Positions 1-8,721 of a stretch of DNA of 62,356 bases are shown piece by piece. The stretch is taken from positions 1 to 62,356 of the forward strand of contig LZRT01000098.1 in NCBI GenBank assembly GCA_002159075.1. Reading direction: 5' to 3'. Each line of letters starts with the position of its first letter. Within the stretch, counting starts at the first letter, position 1. The position numbers and the translations under genes are program-made. The DNA comes from Bacillus thermozeamaize. Its GTDB lineage: Bacteria; Bacillota; Bacilli; ZCTH02-B2. Under the pieces are notes generated by a model. That model had not been told where the DNA came from, ran no database searches, and saw only the letters and a list, made by a program, of their open reading frames with translations.

Positions 1-520
1 CTTCCTGGCCTGTTCCACGGCAAACCGGACAAGTCTCCAACTTGCTTCCCGGCTTCGCTCCGGTGCCGTGACAGGTGGAACAACTTTCCTCCCGCGGCAC
101 CTGCAGGGTCTTCTCGACGCCAAACACGGCTTCTTTAAATTCCAGCGTCAGCGGATACTCAATGTCCGCTCCCCGGCGCGGCGCCTGTGGATTGCTGCGG
201 CGCCCGCCAAAAAACATGTCAAAAATATCTTCAAAACCGCCAAACCCGCCTCCCGCATCCGCTCCGCCAAAACCACCAAAACCGCCATAGCCGCCACCCT
301 GCGGCTCGGCATGGCCATACCGGTCGTAACGGGCTCTCTTCTCCGGATCGCTGAGGACATCGTAAGCCTCTTTGACCTCTTTGAACCGCTCTTCGGCGTC
401 CGGCTCTTTATTGACATCCGGATGGTACTTACGGGCAAGTTTGCGGTAAGCTTTTTTGATCTCTTCCGGGCTGGCATTTCGATCCACGCCCAGCACCTCG
501 TAGTAATCCCGTTTGCTCAT
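1..520 (-). CDS. dnaJ: Chaperone protein DnaJ, N-terminal part (cut by window edge)
   Basis: Hsp40 co-chaperone that delivers substrates to DnaK and stimulates its ATPase in the cytoplasm. The visible 173 residues start [12 protein letters not shown], carry the J-domain HPD motif (YHPDVNKEP), then a Gly/Phe-rich linker (GGFGGF repeats). They end in the first zinc-finger repeats (CSTCHGTG, then CPVCRGTG) at the window edge. The start at 520 is the canonical DnaJ N-terminus and has a weak GGTGG upstream. The C-terminal substrate-binding domain lies outside the window. Usually follows hrcA-grpE-dnaK; those genes would be upstream but are not visible on the right, where an unrelated gene ends at 704. 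Identity is secure. Confidence 0.96.
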   Translation of the reverse strand, partial: MSKRDYYEVLGVDRNASPEEIKKAYRKLARKYHPDVNKEPDAEERFKEVKEAYDVLSDPEKRARYDRYGHAEPQGGGYGGFGGFGGADAGGGFGGFEDIFDMFFGGRRSNPQAPRRGADIEYPLTLEFKEAVFGVEKTLQVPREESCSTCHGTGAKPGSKLETCPVCRGTGQE

Positions 521-635
521 ACGACCACCCGTTTTCTGCAAGCCATTTGAACTGTCGGCACAAACTCCTCAAATGAATATCTTATCAAACTCCATTCGCC
601 TTGACAATCAAACCAAACGGCACCCCACAAAACAA

Positions 636-672
636 CATGCCCTTCCTGTTCCACAGCCACAGAAAGGGCATG
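636..672 (-). terminator. Rho-independent terminator after the DUF1002 gene
   Basis: Inverted repeat CATGCCCTT...AAGGGCATG with a short loop, just past the stop at 704 on the minus strand. The T tract after it is poor, so efficiency is uncertain. Confidence 0.55.
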
Positions 673-703
673 TCAAACGACTTCATCATCAGTAGGAACG
701 ACA

Positions 704-1594
704 TCACGATGAAAACTGTGCAATCAGATTTTGGAAAAAGTCCCGAATCGCCTCCAGGATTCGGATAAACCAGTTTTTCACTTCGGGATTGGCATCCAGA
801 TATTGATCCAACTGTTGCTGCAGTTGTTGCAACTGCTGTCCTACTTTGTTCCAATCAATGTTCAGGTTTTGCAATTTTTGCAGGATGGACAGGAGGCTTT
901 CGATCTCGCTGTCTGTCAATTGTATGTTCAGATCGCCCGCAACATTGATGATGATGTCGCGCAACTGTTCTTCCGAGAGTTTTTGATTCCCAATCGCCTC
1001 TTTCAGGCGGGCCATCAGCTCGGCGGCCGCCTCCTTGTCGCCGATGCGTTCTCCCAATGCGGCCTGGGTGACCATCTCTTCATTGGCCACTTTGACCCGT
1101 TCCTTGTCCAGTTTCTTGTCTGTGGCCGCCTCAAAGGCCTTGATGATTCCTGTCAACCCGGCCGTCCCTGAGACGGGAAACGGAGCGGCTACCATCACGT
1201 CCGCGTCTTCCACGCCGGCGGTAATGAGCGCATTGATATACATCGACTTGGAAACCCAGTTAATGTTATGTGTCTCTACCTGCAACCCTTTTCCAGGCTC
1301 AGTCAAGGTAATCCGCGCGGATGAGATGGCGCGCGAACCGATGACCGCAGGGCTGAGCAAATCTCCCAGAACCTCTTTTTCTTCTTGGTTGGTCACCTCA
1401 ATGATGGTCACTTCATTTTCTTTTACCCCGAAAAGATCCAGCATCTGCTGCCTTTGCTCGCTGGTCAGATCTTTTCCCAGGGTAACGACCTGTTCACCTG
1501 CCACCGCATCAGCCCAGGCCGTCGTCACGGGAACCAGCAGACTCAGACAAAGCAACAACAGGATGACCTTCCGAAAGATTCGGGCTGATCTCAT
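704..1594 (-). CDS. Secreted DUF1002 protein (YpuA-like)
   Basis: 296 residues with a typical Sec signal peptide (residues 1-28, RKVILLLLCLSLLVPV then AWA cleavage region). The rest matches the DUF1002 family, of which B. subtilis YpuA is the known member; molecular function is unknown. The C-terminal third is rich in Gln and Leu (LQQLQQQLDQY) and probably helical. The start at 1594 is preceded by AAAGGGGGG at good distance. It forms a single-gene unit: a terminator lies downstream and a different unit upstream. Extracytoplasmic location is inferred from the signal peptide. Confidence 0.85.
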   Translation of the reverse strand: MRSARIFRKVILLLLCLSLLVPVTTAWADAVAGEQVVTLGKDLTSEQRQQMLDLFGVKENEVTIIEVTNQEEKEVLGDLLSPAVIGSRAISSARITLTEPGKGLQVETHNINWVSKSMYINALITAGVEDADVMVAAPFPVSGTAGLTGIIKAFEAATDKKLDKERVKVANEEMVTQAALGERIGDKEAAAELMARLKEAIGNQKLSEEQLRDIIINVAGDLNIQLTDSEIESLLSILQKLQNLNIDWNKVGQQLQQLQQQLDQYLDANPEVKNWFIRILEAIRDFFQNLIAQFSS

Positions 1595-1677
1595 GCTTCA
1601 ATCCCCCCTTTGTCTTTTCTAAATTATAACCAATATGATCAACAGTTCGCAGCAATGTGATCGGATTCCTGCCCGAT

Positions 1678-1702
1678 AAAAAAAGGGCAGCTTTCGCTGC
1701 CC
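1678..1702 (-). terminator. Rho-independent terminator of the 64-aa gene
   Basis: Perfect 7-bp stem GGGCAGC/GCTGCCC with a 4-nt loop followed on the minus strand by TTTTTTT, 12 nt past the stop codon at 1714. Confidence 0.85.
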
Positions 1703-1713
1703 GGAGGCGAGTG

Positions 1714-1908
1714 TTAACGCATGGCCCTCAACATTGGGGTAAGCGTCCGACGGAACAATTGATTTCTGATCCAACGGTTCCCCACGACGGAACGCACCGC
1801 CAGGTTGCTCACCATCGGGATGTTCAACAGGCGCATCAACGTCCGCCGGCGAATGGCTGGCACCATCATCAATCCGACAATTCCTCCAATTACAGCCAAT
1901 GTCCGCAT
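1714..1908 (-). CDS. Small basic protein with one hydrophobic segment, unknown function
   Basis: 64 residues. An N-terminal hydrophobic stretch (LAVIGGIVGLMMVPAI, residues 3-18) is followed by a strongly basic tail (about a dozen Arg). This suggests a small membrane-associated protein. The start has an ideal GGAGGTGAG at 6-7 nt, and a perfect terminator follows the stop, so this is a genuine short gene despite no recognised family. Nothing in the neighbours fixes its role. Confidence 0.7.
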   Translation of the reverse strand: MRTLAVIGGIVGLMMVPAIRRRTLMRLLNIPMVSNLAVRSVVGNRWIRNQLFRRTLTPMLRAMR

Positions 1909-1952
1909 GAATGCTCACCTCCATTGGTTAGCATGGCCGGATGGAGGCGGAT

Positions 1953-2498
1953 TCATGTACGCGACATGGCCGAGTCTTTCGCAATGGGCAGAAAACCCTC
2001 CGGCAAGGCAAGCGGCTCGAGCAAGGGCTCGGTTTTTGGCACCGACTCTAACACGCGGAGCATGGCGATTTCGTCACACGAAAGCCGCTTCGGACAATGG
2101 AGGCAATCTTTCCAAACTTTCTGGGGCAAGGTGGACTTTTCGACGACATGAAACTGGCATTTTTCAAAGAAATGCTGTTGATAGGTCAAAGCCATCACCC
2201 GTCGTATCCCCATCGCTTCGGCATCCTGGATAAAGGCCTCGACCAGCATTTTGCCCAACCCCTTGCCCTGGGCTTTCGGGGAGATAACGAGAGAGCGGAT
2301 CTCCGCCAGATCCTCCCACAACACGTGCAACGCGCCACATCCCAAAAGCTCCCCGTCTCCCTCGACCACTTTGAAACAAGGGAGCGATTCGATGATGGAA
2401 AGACGGCTGCGAGGCAACAATATATATTCATTGGCATAATGTTGAATCAGTTTCTCAATAAACGGAACATCGCCCACCTTGGCTCGACGGATCTGCAA
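1953..2498 (-). CDS. GNAT N-acetyltransferase, N-acetylglutamate-synthase (ArgA-like) subtype
   Basis: 181 residues from a TTG start. The GNAT fold is visible: motif A with the acetyl-CoA loop (SPKAQGKGLGKML) and the conserved WEDLAEIRSL strand. The short segment KVWKDCLHCPKRLSCDE near the C-terminus is typical of the stand-alone ArgA-type GNATs that make N-acetylglutamate for arginine synthesis. The frame opens further upstream, but an excellent promoter (2550-2578) lies inside that extension. TTG at 2498 has GGGAG 8 nt upstream, so translation should begin there. Substrate is inferred from family resemblance; no arg genes are adjacent. Confidence 0.78.
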   Translation of the reverse strand: MQIRRAKVGDVPFIEKLIQHYANEYILLPRSRLSIIESLPCFKVVEGDGELLGCGALHVLWEDLAEIRSLVISPKAQGKGLGKMLVEAFIQDAEAMGIRRVMALTYQQHFFEKCQFHVVEKSTLPQKVWKDCLHCPKRLSCDEIAMLRVLESVPKTEPLLEPLALPEGFLPIAKDSAMSRT

Positions 2499-2549
2499 CG
2501 TCTCCACTCCCGTTCCAGAATACTCATAAATATGCAAGGTAATGTAGAA

Positions 2550-2578
2550 ATTATACATCCTCACCCTGATTCTGTCCA
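2550..2578 (-). promoter_or_regulatory. Sigma-A promoter for the GNAT gene
   Basis: On the minus strand TGGACA, 17 nt, TATAAT. It lies inside the open frame upstream of the GNAT gene and therefore decides in favour of the downstream TTG start at 2498. Confidence 0.75.
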
Positions 2579-2603
2579 GTGACATCCTGCTTGCTGACGT
2601 AAA

Positions 2604-2629
2604 AAGGGCACCGGCAAGCCGGTACCCTT
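2604..2629 (-). terminator. Terminator after the thioredoxin gene
   Basis: Long stem AAGGG.ACCGGC / GCCGGT.CCCTT with a 2-nt loop, followed on the minus strand by TTTTT, about 20 nt past the stop at 2652. Confidence 0.85.
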
Positions 2630-2651
2630 CACAGACTTTTGGCGTGCTTTG

Positions 2652-2963
2652 TCACTTTGTGGCAAATTCACGAATCCGATCTTCGGGCAACGCGCCAATC
2701 ACGCGTTCCACTTCCTGACCGTTTTTCAGCAAAACCATCGTCGGAATGCTCATAATCCCGAATTTGGCTGCCAGGTCAGGGGATTCATCGGTATTGACCT
2801 CGTAGAAAACGACCTGGTCGGCAAGCTGCGGCGCCAATTTTTCGACAACTGGATCCAGTCGCCGGCAAGCCGGTCACCAGTTCGCCGTAAATTTCAAGAC
2901 AACCGGTTTCGTCGCTTGCTCCACCAGTTGGCTGTAGTCTTGCATCGCGATTTTTTGCAGCAT
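2652..2963 (-). CDS. Thioredoxin with in-frame TGA at the first active-site Cys (probable selenoprotein)
   Basis: Reading from ATG 2963 (GGAGG at 7 nt) gives a 103-residue thioredoxin. Residues 1-29 (MLQKIAMQDYSQ...) end in VVLKFTANW, then codon 30 is TGA (2874-2876), then PACRRLDPVVEKLAPQL and the normal C-terminus with the cis-Pro loop (GIMSIPTMVLL). Both halves are in the same frame with no other stop. TGA sits exactly where the first Cys of W-C-P-A-C belongs, giving W-U-P-A-C. Thioredoxin-like selenoproteins with UxxC are established in bacteria. The total length is the family norm, and the gene has its own RBS and terminator. The alternative is a nonsense mutation of TGC/TGT. No sel genes are in this window, so decoding ability is unproven. 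Confidence 0.75.
2843..2876 (-). promoter_or_regulatory. Possible bacterial SECIS stem-loop after the thioredoxin UGA
   Basis: Hand folding of the RNA after UGA (2876-2874) gives CCGG-CUUG-CCGG, then CGA-CUG-GAUC-CAG-UUG-UCG. The second hairpin presents a GAUC loop whose first G is the 19th nucleotide after UGA. Bacterial SECIS elements usually place an apical-loop G about 16-37 nt after UGA. This is consistent but not computed. Confidence 0.4.
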
Positions 2964-3090
2964 GGAAAAACCTCCTTTAACTCTCTGGAAAAACAAGCCT
3001 TTCATGACACAATGCCTGCATCAGAGCCTCCATGTATCTCTTATTGTACCTGTTTCTGGAGAAAATGGCCAGCCTGCAGGCGCATTGAGG

Positions 3091-3873
3091 CTAGAGGCAA
3101 AAGATGTGCTTGCCGATTTTTTTGATCTGCGGACGGCTCCAAATCCACGCCGAGGTGGCTGTTTCAGGGTTGAAATAGTACAGCGCGCCGCCTGTCGGAT
3201 CCCATCCGTTGATCGCGTCCAGGACCGCCTTCTTGGCCGTTTCGTTCGGCGTCAGCCAAATTTGCCCGTCTGCCACCGCAGTAAAGGCGCCGGGCTCAAA
3301 AATGACAGCCGACGGTGTATCGGGAAACAACGGACTTTCCACCCGGTTGAGAATTACGGCGGCCACGGCCACCTGACCAATGTACGGCTCGCCACGGGCC
3401 TCGCCATACACGGCATTGGCCATCAGTTTGATATCATTTTGCGAAAATCCCTGCACGCTGCCACGCACGGGCCTGTTTGCAGGGGCGGCCTTCGCCGTTT
3501 TCTTGCCGCCTGCGGCCTGTCCGGCCGTTTTGCCGCCGGTCGCGCCAGGCCAATGGCGGGTTGCCTTCCAGAGTTTTTCTTTTGTCTTGGGCCCGACCAC
3601 GCCATCCACTTTCATGCCGAACTGATACTGAAAGTTTCGTACGGCCCAGTATGTCTGATAGCCAAAAACGCCATCGATCTTGCCGTGATAAAATCCTAAA
3701 AACTGCAGACGGCCCTGCAATTCCCAAACATAGCCGCCGACGCTTCCCAATTTGACAACCGTTTGCGCCTCTGCAATCTGTACCTGAGAGAAGATCGCCA
3801 AAAAAAGACTCAAGACCAGCAGAATTACTCCGAGCCAAACAACCTTTCCCAGATATGCTGCTCTACCTTTCAT
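3091..3873 (-). CDS. sleB: Spore cortex-lytic enzyme SleB
   Basis: 260 residues: hydrophobic signal segment (about 12-30), a peptidoglycan-binding domain (about 43-100, GYVWELQGRLQFLGFYHG and KVDGVVGPKTKEKLW), a Lys/Ala/Gly-rich linker, and the SleB/hydrolase_2 catalytic domain from about residue 148. The catalytic domain carries VYGEARGEPYIGQVAVAAV with the presumed catalytic Glu. It degrades muramic-lactam-containing cortex during germination. Usually followed by ypeB, but no ypeB is next to it here. A single-gene unit, which supports the spore-forming host. The start has AAAGGA 10 nt upstream. Confidence 0.92.
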   Translation of the reverse strand: MKGRAAYLGKVVWLGVILLVLSLFLAIFSQVQIAEAQTVVKLGSVGGYVWELQGRLQFLGFYHGKIDGVFGYQTYWAVRNFQYQFGMKVDGVVGPKTKEKLWKATRHWPGATGGKTAGQAAGGKKTAKAAPANRPVRGSVQGFSQNDIKLMANAVYGEARGEPYIGQVAVAAVILNRVESPLFPDTPSAVIFEPGAFTAVADGQIWLTPNETAKKAVLDAINGWDPTGGALYYFNPETATSAWIWSRPQIKKIGKHIFCL

Positions 3874-3965
3874 CTTCCAACCATCCTTTGCCTGTTCTTT
3901 TGCAAGTCAACCCATTCGGTTAGGCAGTCATAGTATGTCCAACCAGGATCCTCATTATGAAAAAA

Positions 3966-3991
3966 GAGCCATTCCGTTCCCGGAATGGCTC
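3966..3991 (-). terminator. Terminator of the YlbG-like gene
   Basis: Perfect 11-bp stem GAGCCATTCCG/CGGAATGGCTC with a 4-nt loop and a following T6-7 on the minus strand, 15 nt past the stop at 4007. Confidence 0.88.
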
Positions 3992-4006
3992 ACGAAACGC
4001 TCGTGC

Positions 4007-4264
4007 TTATCGGATCTGTTCTTCCAATGGGCTTTTGTGCTGATACTCGACAGACACTTCATGCATGTAGGACGGCTCTACTTTGCGGACAAAAGGCAGT
4101 TTTCCCAATTGGTTCATCTTCGCTTTGAGCTCGGATTGGTTGACATACATCACCGCATATTTCATCCGCCGGGAAACATAGATCACATGGCCATGACGTT
4201 CCAGGTTCCGTGCTTCCCGCAGATTGCGAAGCCATACAATCAGTCCGACACGTCGCGTCTTCAT
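4007..4264 (-). CDS. YlbG-like DUF2129 protein
   Basis: 85 residues starting MKTRRVGLIVWLRNLREA, with HVIYVSRRMKYAVMYVNQ and LPFVRKVEPSYMHEV. This is the full pattern of the small cytosolic DUF2129 (YlbG) family conserved in Firmicutes, whose function is not established. ATG 4264 is preferred over an in-frame TTG 7 codons upstream because AAAGGG lies 9 nt before the ATG. A terminator follows directly. Transcribed apart from the hem cluster behind it. Confidence 0.85.
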   Translation of the reverse strand: MKTRRVGLIVWLRNLREARNLERHGHVIYVSRRMKYAVMYVNQSELKAKMNQLGKLPFVRKVEPSYMHEVSVEYQHKSPLEEQIR

Positions 4265-4378
4265 CAGCGAAAACCCTTTCCACAAATATCCTGCTTCAGC
4301 TTTCTTATCTCTTGGTTCAACTACCAGGCCGGGCCACTTTCTATTAAATCAAAACAGACTTGCTCAAGTCAAAATCGC

Positions 4379-5377
4379 TCACACGCTCCCCGAGAGCCAG
4401 CGGGCCGCATCTTTGGCATGATAAGTCAAAATCATGTCGGCCCCGGCCCGCTTCATCCCTGTCAACAATTCCAGCACCGTTCTTTCCTCGTCAATCCAGC
4501 CGTTCAAAGCGGCTGCCTTGACCATGGCATATTCGCCACTGACATTGTAGACAGCCAAAGGCAAATCAAAGGTATCCCGGATGACCCGCACCACGTCCAG
4601 GTAAGGCATGCCCGGCTTGACCATCAACATGTCAGCCCCTTGCGCCACATCTTCGGCCGCCTCCCGAATGGCCTCCCTGAGGTTCGGCGGATCCATCTGG
4701 TAACTGCGGCGGTCACCGAATTGCGGCGCCGAACCAGCCGCATCACGAAAAGGGCCATAAAAGGCGGAGGCATATTTGACCGCATAGGAGAGAATCGGGA
4801 TGTGGCTGAAACCGTGCTCGTCCAATGCCCGGCGGATCGCCCAGACAAACCCGTCCATCATGTTGGACGGGGCGATCACGTCGGCACCCGCCGCCGCCTG
4901 AGAGACCGCGGTGCGCGCCAGAAGTTCAAGAGACGGGTCGTTTTCTATCTGTTCCTGGTGCACGACACCGCAATGGCCATGATCGGTATACTCGCACAGA
5001 CAGGTGTCCGCCATCACCACCAAATGGGGATAATCCCGTTTAATCAGGCGAATCGCCTGCTGAACCTCTCCCTGCTCATCGTATGCGCCGGAGCCCCGGT
5101 CATCTTTGTGCTCTGGCACGCCAAACAACATGACCGCCGGAATTCGGAGCCGGGAAATCTCCTCCAGTTCTTCCCCCAGCCGATCCACGGAATAGCGGAA
5201 AATTCCCGGCATGGACGGGACAGGCTCTTTGACCCCTTGTCCATAAGTGACAAAAAGCGGGTAAATCAGATCATCGACAGACAACGCATGCTCACGAACC
5301 AGCCGCCGCAGGCCGTCTGTCCGGCGAAGGCGCCGCAGGCGGGCAAAAGGCGCCTGGTTAAGAGTACTCTCGTTCAC
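4379..5377 (-). CDS. hemB: Delta-aminolevulinic acid dehydratase (porphobilinogen synthase)
   Basis: 332 residues. Condenses two 5-aminolevulinate molecules to porphobilinogen. Visible hallmarks: zinc-type cysteine cluster ([14 protein letters not shown]), the two active-site lysines in [18 protein letters not shown] and [12 protein letters not shown], and the C-terminal [11 protein letters not shown]. The GTG start at 5377 has GGGAGG upstream and overlaps the hemD stop by 4 nt, so translation is probably coupled. Last gene of the hemA-X-(siroheme)-C-D-B run. Confidence 0.97.
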   Translation of the reverse strand: MNESTLNQAPFARLRRLRRTDGLRRLVREHALSVDDLIYPLFVTYGQGVKEPVPSMPGIFRYSVDRLGEELEEISRLRIPAVMLFGVPEHKDDRGSGAYDEQGEVQQAIRLIKRDYPHLVVMADTCLCEYTDHGHCGVVHQEQIENDPSLELLARTAVSQAAAGADVIAPSNMMDGFVWAIRRALDEHGFSHIPILSYAVKYASAFYGPFRDAAGSAPQFGDRRSYQMDPPNLREAIREAAEDVAQGADMLMVKPGMPYLDVVRVIRDTFDLPLAVYNVSGEYAMVKAAALNGWIDEERTVLELLTGMKRAGADMILTYHAKDAARWLSGSV

Positions 5378-6201
5378 AAGGAATCCTCCCCTCTTTGCTT
5401 CTGCGTCTGAACCATCTCGACCAACGCGTCCACCAAACCGTCAATGCTGGATTGGCGGGCCTCAATCGTCACCTCAAGCCCCAATTCCCTGCATGTGGCT
5501 GAAGTGAGCGGGCCGATGCTGGCCACTTTGACATCCTTCAACAAACGATGCGCATCATGCCCGGACAGGATCTGAAAAAAATTGCGCACGGTAGAGGAAC
5601 TGGTGAAGGTGATCACGTCGATTGCCCCTTCCTCTAGCAAAGACACCAGCTCATCCGCCCGGTCCATGACCGGCTCATTCGCATACACATCGACCGCCTT
5701 CACTTCGACGCCATGTTGGGCCAGCCTTTGCGGCAAGACGTCACGGGCAATCTCCGACTTGGGAAACAACAGCCGCATTCCCGGACGTATCTGTTTGAGC
5801 AGCTCATCCAGCAACCCCTCTGCATGAAACACGTCAGGACACACCTGAACCTGCAATCCCTTTTCTTCCAGAGCCTCCTTGGTTTTCGGCCCGACCGCCG
5901 CAATCTGTGCCCGCAGCCGCCGGATGTCCATCTTGCGCTGCCGCAGACGGTGGAAGAAATATTTCACGGCATTGGTGCTGGTAAATACCGCCCAATCAAA
6001 CCGCTCCAGTTCATCCAACGCCTGATCCAACGGACCGGCATCTTCCACTGGCCTGATCCGGATGACCGGAAACGCTACTGCCTCGCCGCCCAATTCCTCG
6101 ATCCTGGAGGAAAGCGCGCGGGCCTGGGATTGGTCTCGCGTCACCAATATACGGTAACCAAAAAGCGGCTTTTTCTCAAACCCGGAACGCTGTTGCCGCA
6201 T
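5374..6201 (-). CDS. hemD: Uroporphyrinogen-III synthase
   Basis: 275 residues. Cyclises hydroxymethylbilane with inversion of ring D. This family is weakly conserved, but the pattern is clear: [23 protein letters not shown] at the N-terminus, [34 protein letters not shown] and [12 protein letters not shown]...[15 protein letters not shown]. Position directly between hemC and hemB supports it. The start at 6201 has GGAG 5 nt upstream. Separated from hemC by 39 nt. Confidence 0.92.
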   Translation of the reverse strand: MRQQRSGFEKKPLFGYRILVTRDQSQARALSSRIEELGGEAVAFPVIRIRPVEDAGPLDQALDELERFDWAVFTSTNAVKYFFHRLRQRKMDIRRLRAQIAAVGPKTKEALEEKGLQVQVCPDVFHAEGLLDELLKQIRPGMRLLFPKSEIARDVLPQRLAQHGVEVKAVDVYANEPVMDRADELVSLLEEGAIDVITFTSSSTVRNFFQILSGHDAHRLLKDVKVASIGPLTSATCRELGLEVTIEARQSSIDGLVDALVEMVQTQKQRGEDSL

Positions 6202-6240
6202 CCGTACTCCACCTCACCGCCGATGAAACGATTGCCACAC

Positions 6241-7164
6241 TCATCTTCCGCCTTCCTCACGCACCCGCTGCAAAATCTCCGCCGCCCCCGCGGCGAGCAA
6301 CTCTTCCGCCAAGGCTCTCCCCAACGCGTCCGGCTCCATGCCTTCCCGTGACGCCCGCAAGAAGCGCTCCCCTTCCGGTGAGGCGACAAAACCGGTGAGA
6401 CAGATCCGGCCACCATCCAGGCGGGCGTAGGCGCCAATCGGTACCTGGCAACTGCCTTCCAGCCTGTGCAAAAAGGAACGCTCCGCCTGTACACAAAGGA
6501 ATGTGTCCGGATCATGAACGGTCGCCAGGAGGGACAGGACCGATTCGTCCTCAAGGCGGCACTCCATTCCCAACGCCCCCTGTCCGACTGCCGGAATAAA
6601 CTGCTCAGGCGGCAGGTACTCCGTTATTTTGTCCTGCCAGCCCAACCGATGCAGTCCTGCTGCAGCAAGGAGAATCCCATCCAAATCGCTTTCCATCATT
6701 TTCCGCAGGCGCGTTCCCAAATTCCCCCGCAAAGGAACCACCTGCACGTCGGGCCGCAAGCGCTTGATTTGAGCCATTCGCCGCAAACTGCTGGTCCCGA
6801 CCTTGGCCCCGGGAGGCAACTCTGAGAAAGGGATTCCTTCTTTTGCTATCCAGCAGTCCCGTGGATCCTCGCGGCGGCTCACAGCTCCGATCACCAGGCC
6901 CTTTGGCAGCTCGGCCGGCATATCTTTCAGGCTATGTACGGCAAAATCCACCTCGCCCCGAAGGATCGCTTCCTCAATTTCCTTGACAAACAACCCCTTG
7001 CCCCCCACCTTGGAAAGGGTGACATTCAGAATCCGATCCCCCTTCGTGAGAAAAGTTTGGATTTCAACGGGACGTTCCGTCACCTGTTGCAGTTGTTCCT
7101 TCACCCAGCTTGTCTGCCGCAAGGCCAATTCACTCGCGCGTGAACCGATGAGAATGGGTTTCAA
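6241..7164 (-). CDS. hemC: Porphobilinogen deaminase (hydroxymethylbilane synthase)
   Basis: 307 residues. Polymerises four porphobilinogens. Visible: GSRASELALRQTSWV, the DFAVHSLKDMP motif, VGTSSLRRMAQIK, LAAAGLHRLGW, and the dipyrromethane cofactor cysteine in GSCQVPIGAYA. The initiation codon is TTG at 7164 with GGGAGG about 9 nt upstream. Part of the hem operon. Confidence 0.97.
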   Translation of the reverse strand: MKPILIGSRASELALRQTSWVKEQLQQVTERPVEIQTFLTKGDRILNVTLSKVGGKGLFVKEIEEAILRGEVDFAVHSLKDMPAELPKGLVIGAVSRREDPRDCWIAKEGIPFSELPPGAKVGTSSLRRMAQIKRLRPDVQVVPLRGNLGTRLRKMMESDLDGILLAAAGLHRLGWQDKITEYLPPEQFIPAVGQGALGMECRLEDESVLSLLATVHDPDTFLCVQAERSFLHRLEGSCQVPIGAYARLDGGRICLTGFVASPEGERFLRASREGMEPDALGRALAEELLAAGAAEILQRVREEGGR

Positions 7165-7194
7165 GCGGATTTCCTCCCTTGTATTGCCTCTGTA

Positions 7195-7857
7195 TTACCC
7201 CAGATGATTGCCCCTCAGCCACTCGCCAATCCATTGGCGGGCCTCCTGAAGCGTCCTCTCGTGCCCCTCACGGCGGTACTTCTCCAGCCACGCTTCCTCT
7301 TCCGCAAACATCTGGTATGCCATCCGGCGCTTGCCGGAATCAGGGATTAACCACTGAAGCTCACCACGGAGTTCGGCCAGCCAGTCCAGGTAACCGGCAT
7401 ACCAATCGTCAAATTGCTTCTCCAGCTGCTTCCGGATCCGTCTGGCCATGGCCGGTGAAGCACCCGCCGTCGAAATGCTGATCTGCAGCCTCCCCCGCCG
7501 GAGCGTCGAAGGGACATGAAACAGGCTCCACTCCGGCCGATCCACGACATTCACCAATTGGCCGCGTTGAACCGCTTCATGGTATACCTGGCGGTTCACT
7601 TCACTCTGATTGGTGGCCGCAAAGACTAAAAAGGCTTCATCCAGATCCCCGGGCCGATAAGCTCGTTGATGTACCTCAATCAACCCGTCCTGGGCATATT
7701 GCATGAGCCGCTGCGTAATCTCCGGGCTGATCAGGCGGACGCGAGCGCCGTACGCCAGCAATGTGCCAACTTTTCGTTCGGCCACTGCGCCGCCGCCTAT
7801 CACCACGGCCAGTCGACCCCGGACGTCGAGCATCAGCGGATAATACAACTGAATCAC
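7195..7857 (-). CDS. Precorrin-2 dehydrogenase / siroheme synthase N-domain protein
   Basis: 220 residues. An N-terminal Rossmann motif (VVIGGGAVAERKVGTLLAYGA) and the following VRLISPEIT segment match the NAD-dependent precorrin-2 dehydrogenase family (YlnF / CysG N-domain / Met8), which makes sirohydrochlorin towards siroheme. The C-terminal half has ISTAGASPAMARRIRKQLE, the usual dimerisation domain. Here the branch enzyme lies inside the heme operon, between hemX and hemC. GTG start overlaps the hemX end, suggesting coupling. Confidence 0.87.
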   Translation of the reverse strand: MIQLYYPLMLDVRGRLAVVIGGGAVAERKVGTLLAYGARVRLISPEITQRLMQYAQDGLIEVHQRAYRPGDLDEAFLVFAATNQSEVNRQVYHEAVQRGQLVNVVDRPEWSLFHVPSTLRRGRLQISISTAGASPAMARRIRKQLEKQFDDWYAGYLDWLAELRGELQWLIPDSGKRRMAYQMFAEEEAWLEKYRREGHERTLQEARQWIGEWLRGNHLG

Positions 7858-8697
7858 CTACCAGCGATGAAAGGAACTCCAGAGCATGGAGACCACCACG
7901 TTGGTGCATACCATGAGGAAGGACAGCAGATTGGTCCACGCCAGCCTCTCTCCCTGCACCCGCCTGTGCCGCAAAAAGAGGAAATGCCCATACAGGATGA
8001 GAATCATAAAAGAAGTGACAATCTTCGGATCAAACCAATAGTTGAATGAAAGGCGCAAGTGAGCCCAGATCAGGCCAAGCAGCAAAGAAATGGCGAGGAG
8101 CGGAAAACCGACGATATTGAAGTGATAACTGAATTGCTCCGCTTTTTCAAGGCTGGGAAGGCGGAAGCGGGGATGCCACTTCTTGCGTTTCAAAAGCCGG
8201 TATTGAATAAGGTACATCATCGAAAAGATGAATGAAAAAGAGAAAGCCACATAACTGAGGATGGCCAGCGTGACGTGAATCACAAGCAATTCGGAAACCA
8301 TCTCCTCCGGGAAAGAGAGGCCGGTCGCGTTTCTCTCGGCGACAAAAGCCAGCACAAAAGCCGTCAAACCGATGAGGTTGCTCAAAAGAATGAACAAATC
8401 GATGCGAAACCAGAGATGAATCGCCAGCGACAACCCCACCAACAACCAGGAGTAAAACAACAGGCTTTCAAAAAGGGTGAACAACGAAAGTTCCCCTTGG
8501 GTGAAGCCGCGCCAGACAAAAAAAAGCGTCTGCAAGCCCCAGACCAAGCTCAGTGTGACCATTCCAAACCGTTGAAACAAACGATTCTTTTGGATAAAGG
8601 CCAAGTAGTAAAAAAAAAGGCTTATCGCATACAGATAAACCATGCTGTCAAACGCCCAAAGACCCACGGCTACCCCTTCCTTCCAAAAGCACTTCAC
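7858..8697 (-). CDS. hemX: HemX-type integral membrane protein (cytochrome c assembly CcsA-like)
   Basis: 279 residues with about eight hydrophobic segments; the later part (SYVAFSFSFIFSMMYLIQY, WFDPKIVTSFMILILYGHFL) resembles CcsA/CcmC-family proteins. In Bacillus, HemX sits after hemA and lowers the cellular amount of glutamyl-tRNA reductase. Position here is identical. The exact start is uncertain: GTG 8697 has GAGG upstream, and a second in-frame GTG ten codons later has GGAAGGGG. Confidence 0.87.
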   Translation of the reverse strand: MKCFWKEGVAVGLWAFDSMVYLYAISLFFYYLAFIQKNRLFQRFGMVTLSLVWGLQTLFFVWRGFTQGELSLFTLFESLLFYSWLLVGLSLAIHLWFRIDLFILLSNLIGLTAFVLAFVAERNATGLSFPEEMVSELLVIHVTLAILSYVAFSFSFIFSMMYLIQYRLLKRKKWHPRFRLPSLEKAEQFSYHFNIVGFPLLAISLLLGLIWAHLRLSFNYWFDPKIVTSFMILILYGHFLFLRHRRVQGERLAWTNLLSFLMVCTNVVVSMLWSSFHRW

Positions 8698-8721
8698 CGT
8701 TTCCTCATGAGAAACAACGGT

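Noticed and set aside
2652-2837. 61-aa thioredoxin fragment as a separate gene
   Set aside because: It is only the part after the TGA; the N-terminal half is in the same frame with a good ribosome site, so a single UGA-containing gene is the better reading.
3935-5410. 491-codon plus-strand frame opposite hemB
   Set aside because: Exact antisense of conserved hemB; no ribosome site and no protein-like pattern. High GC leaves antisense frames open.
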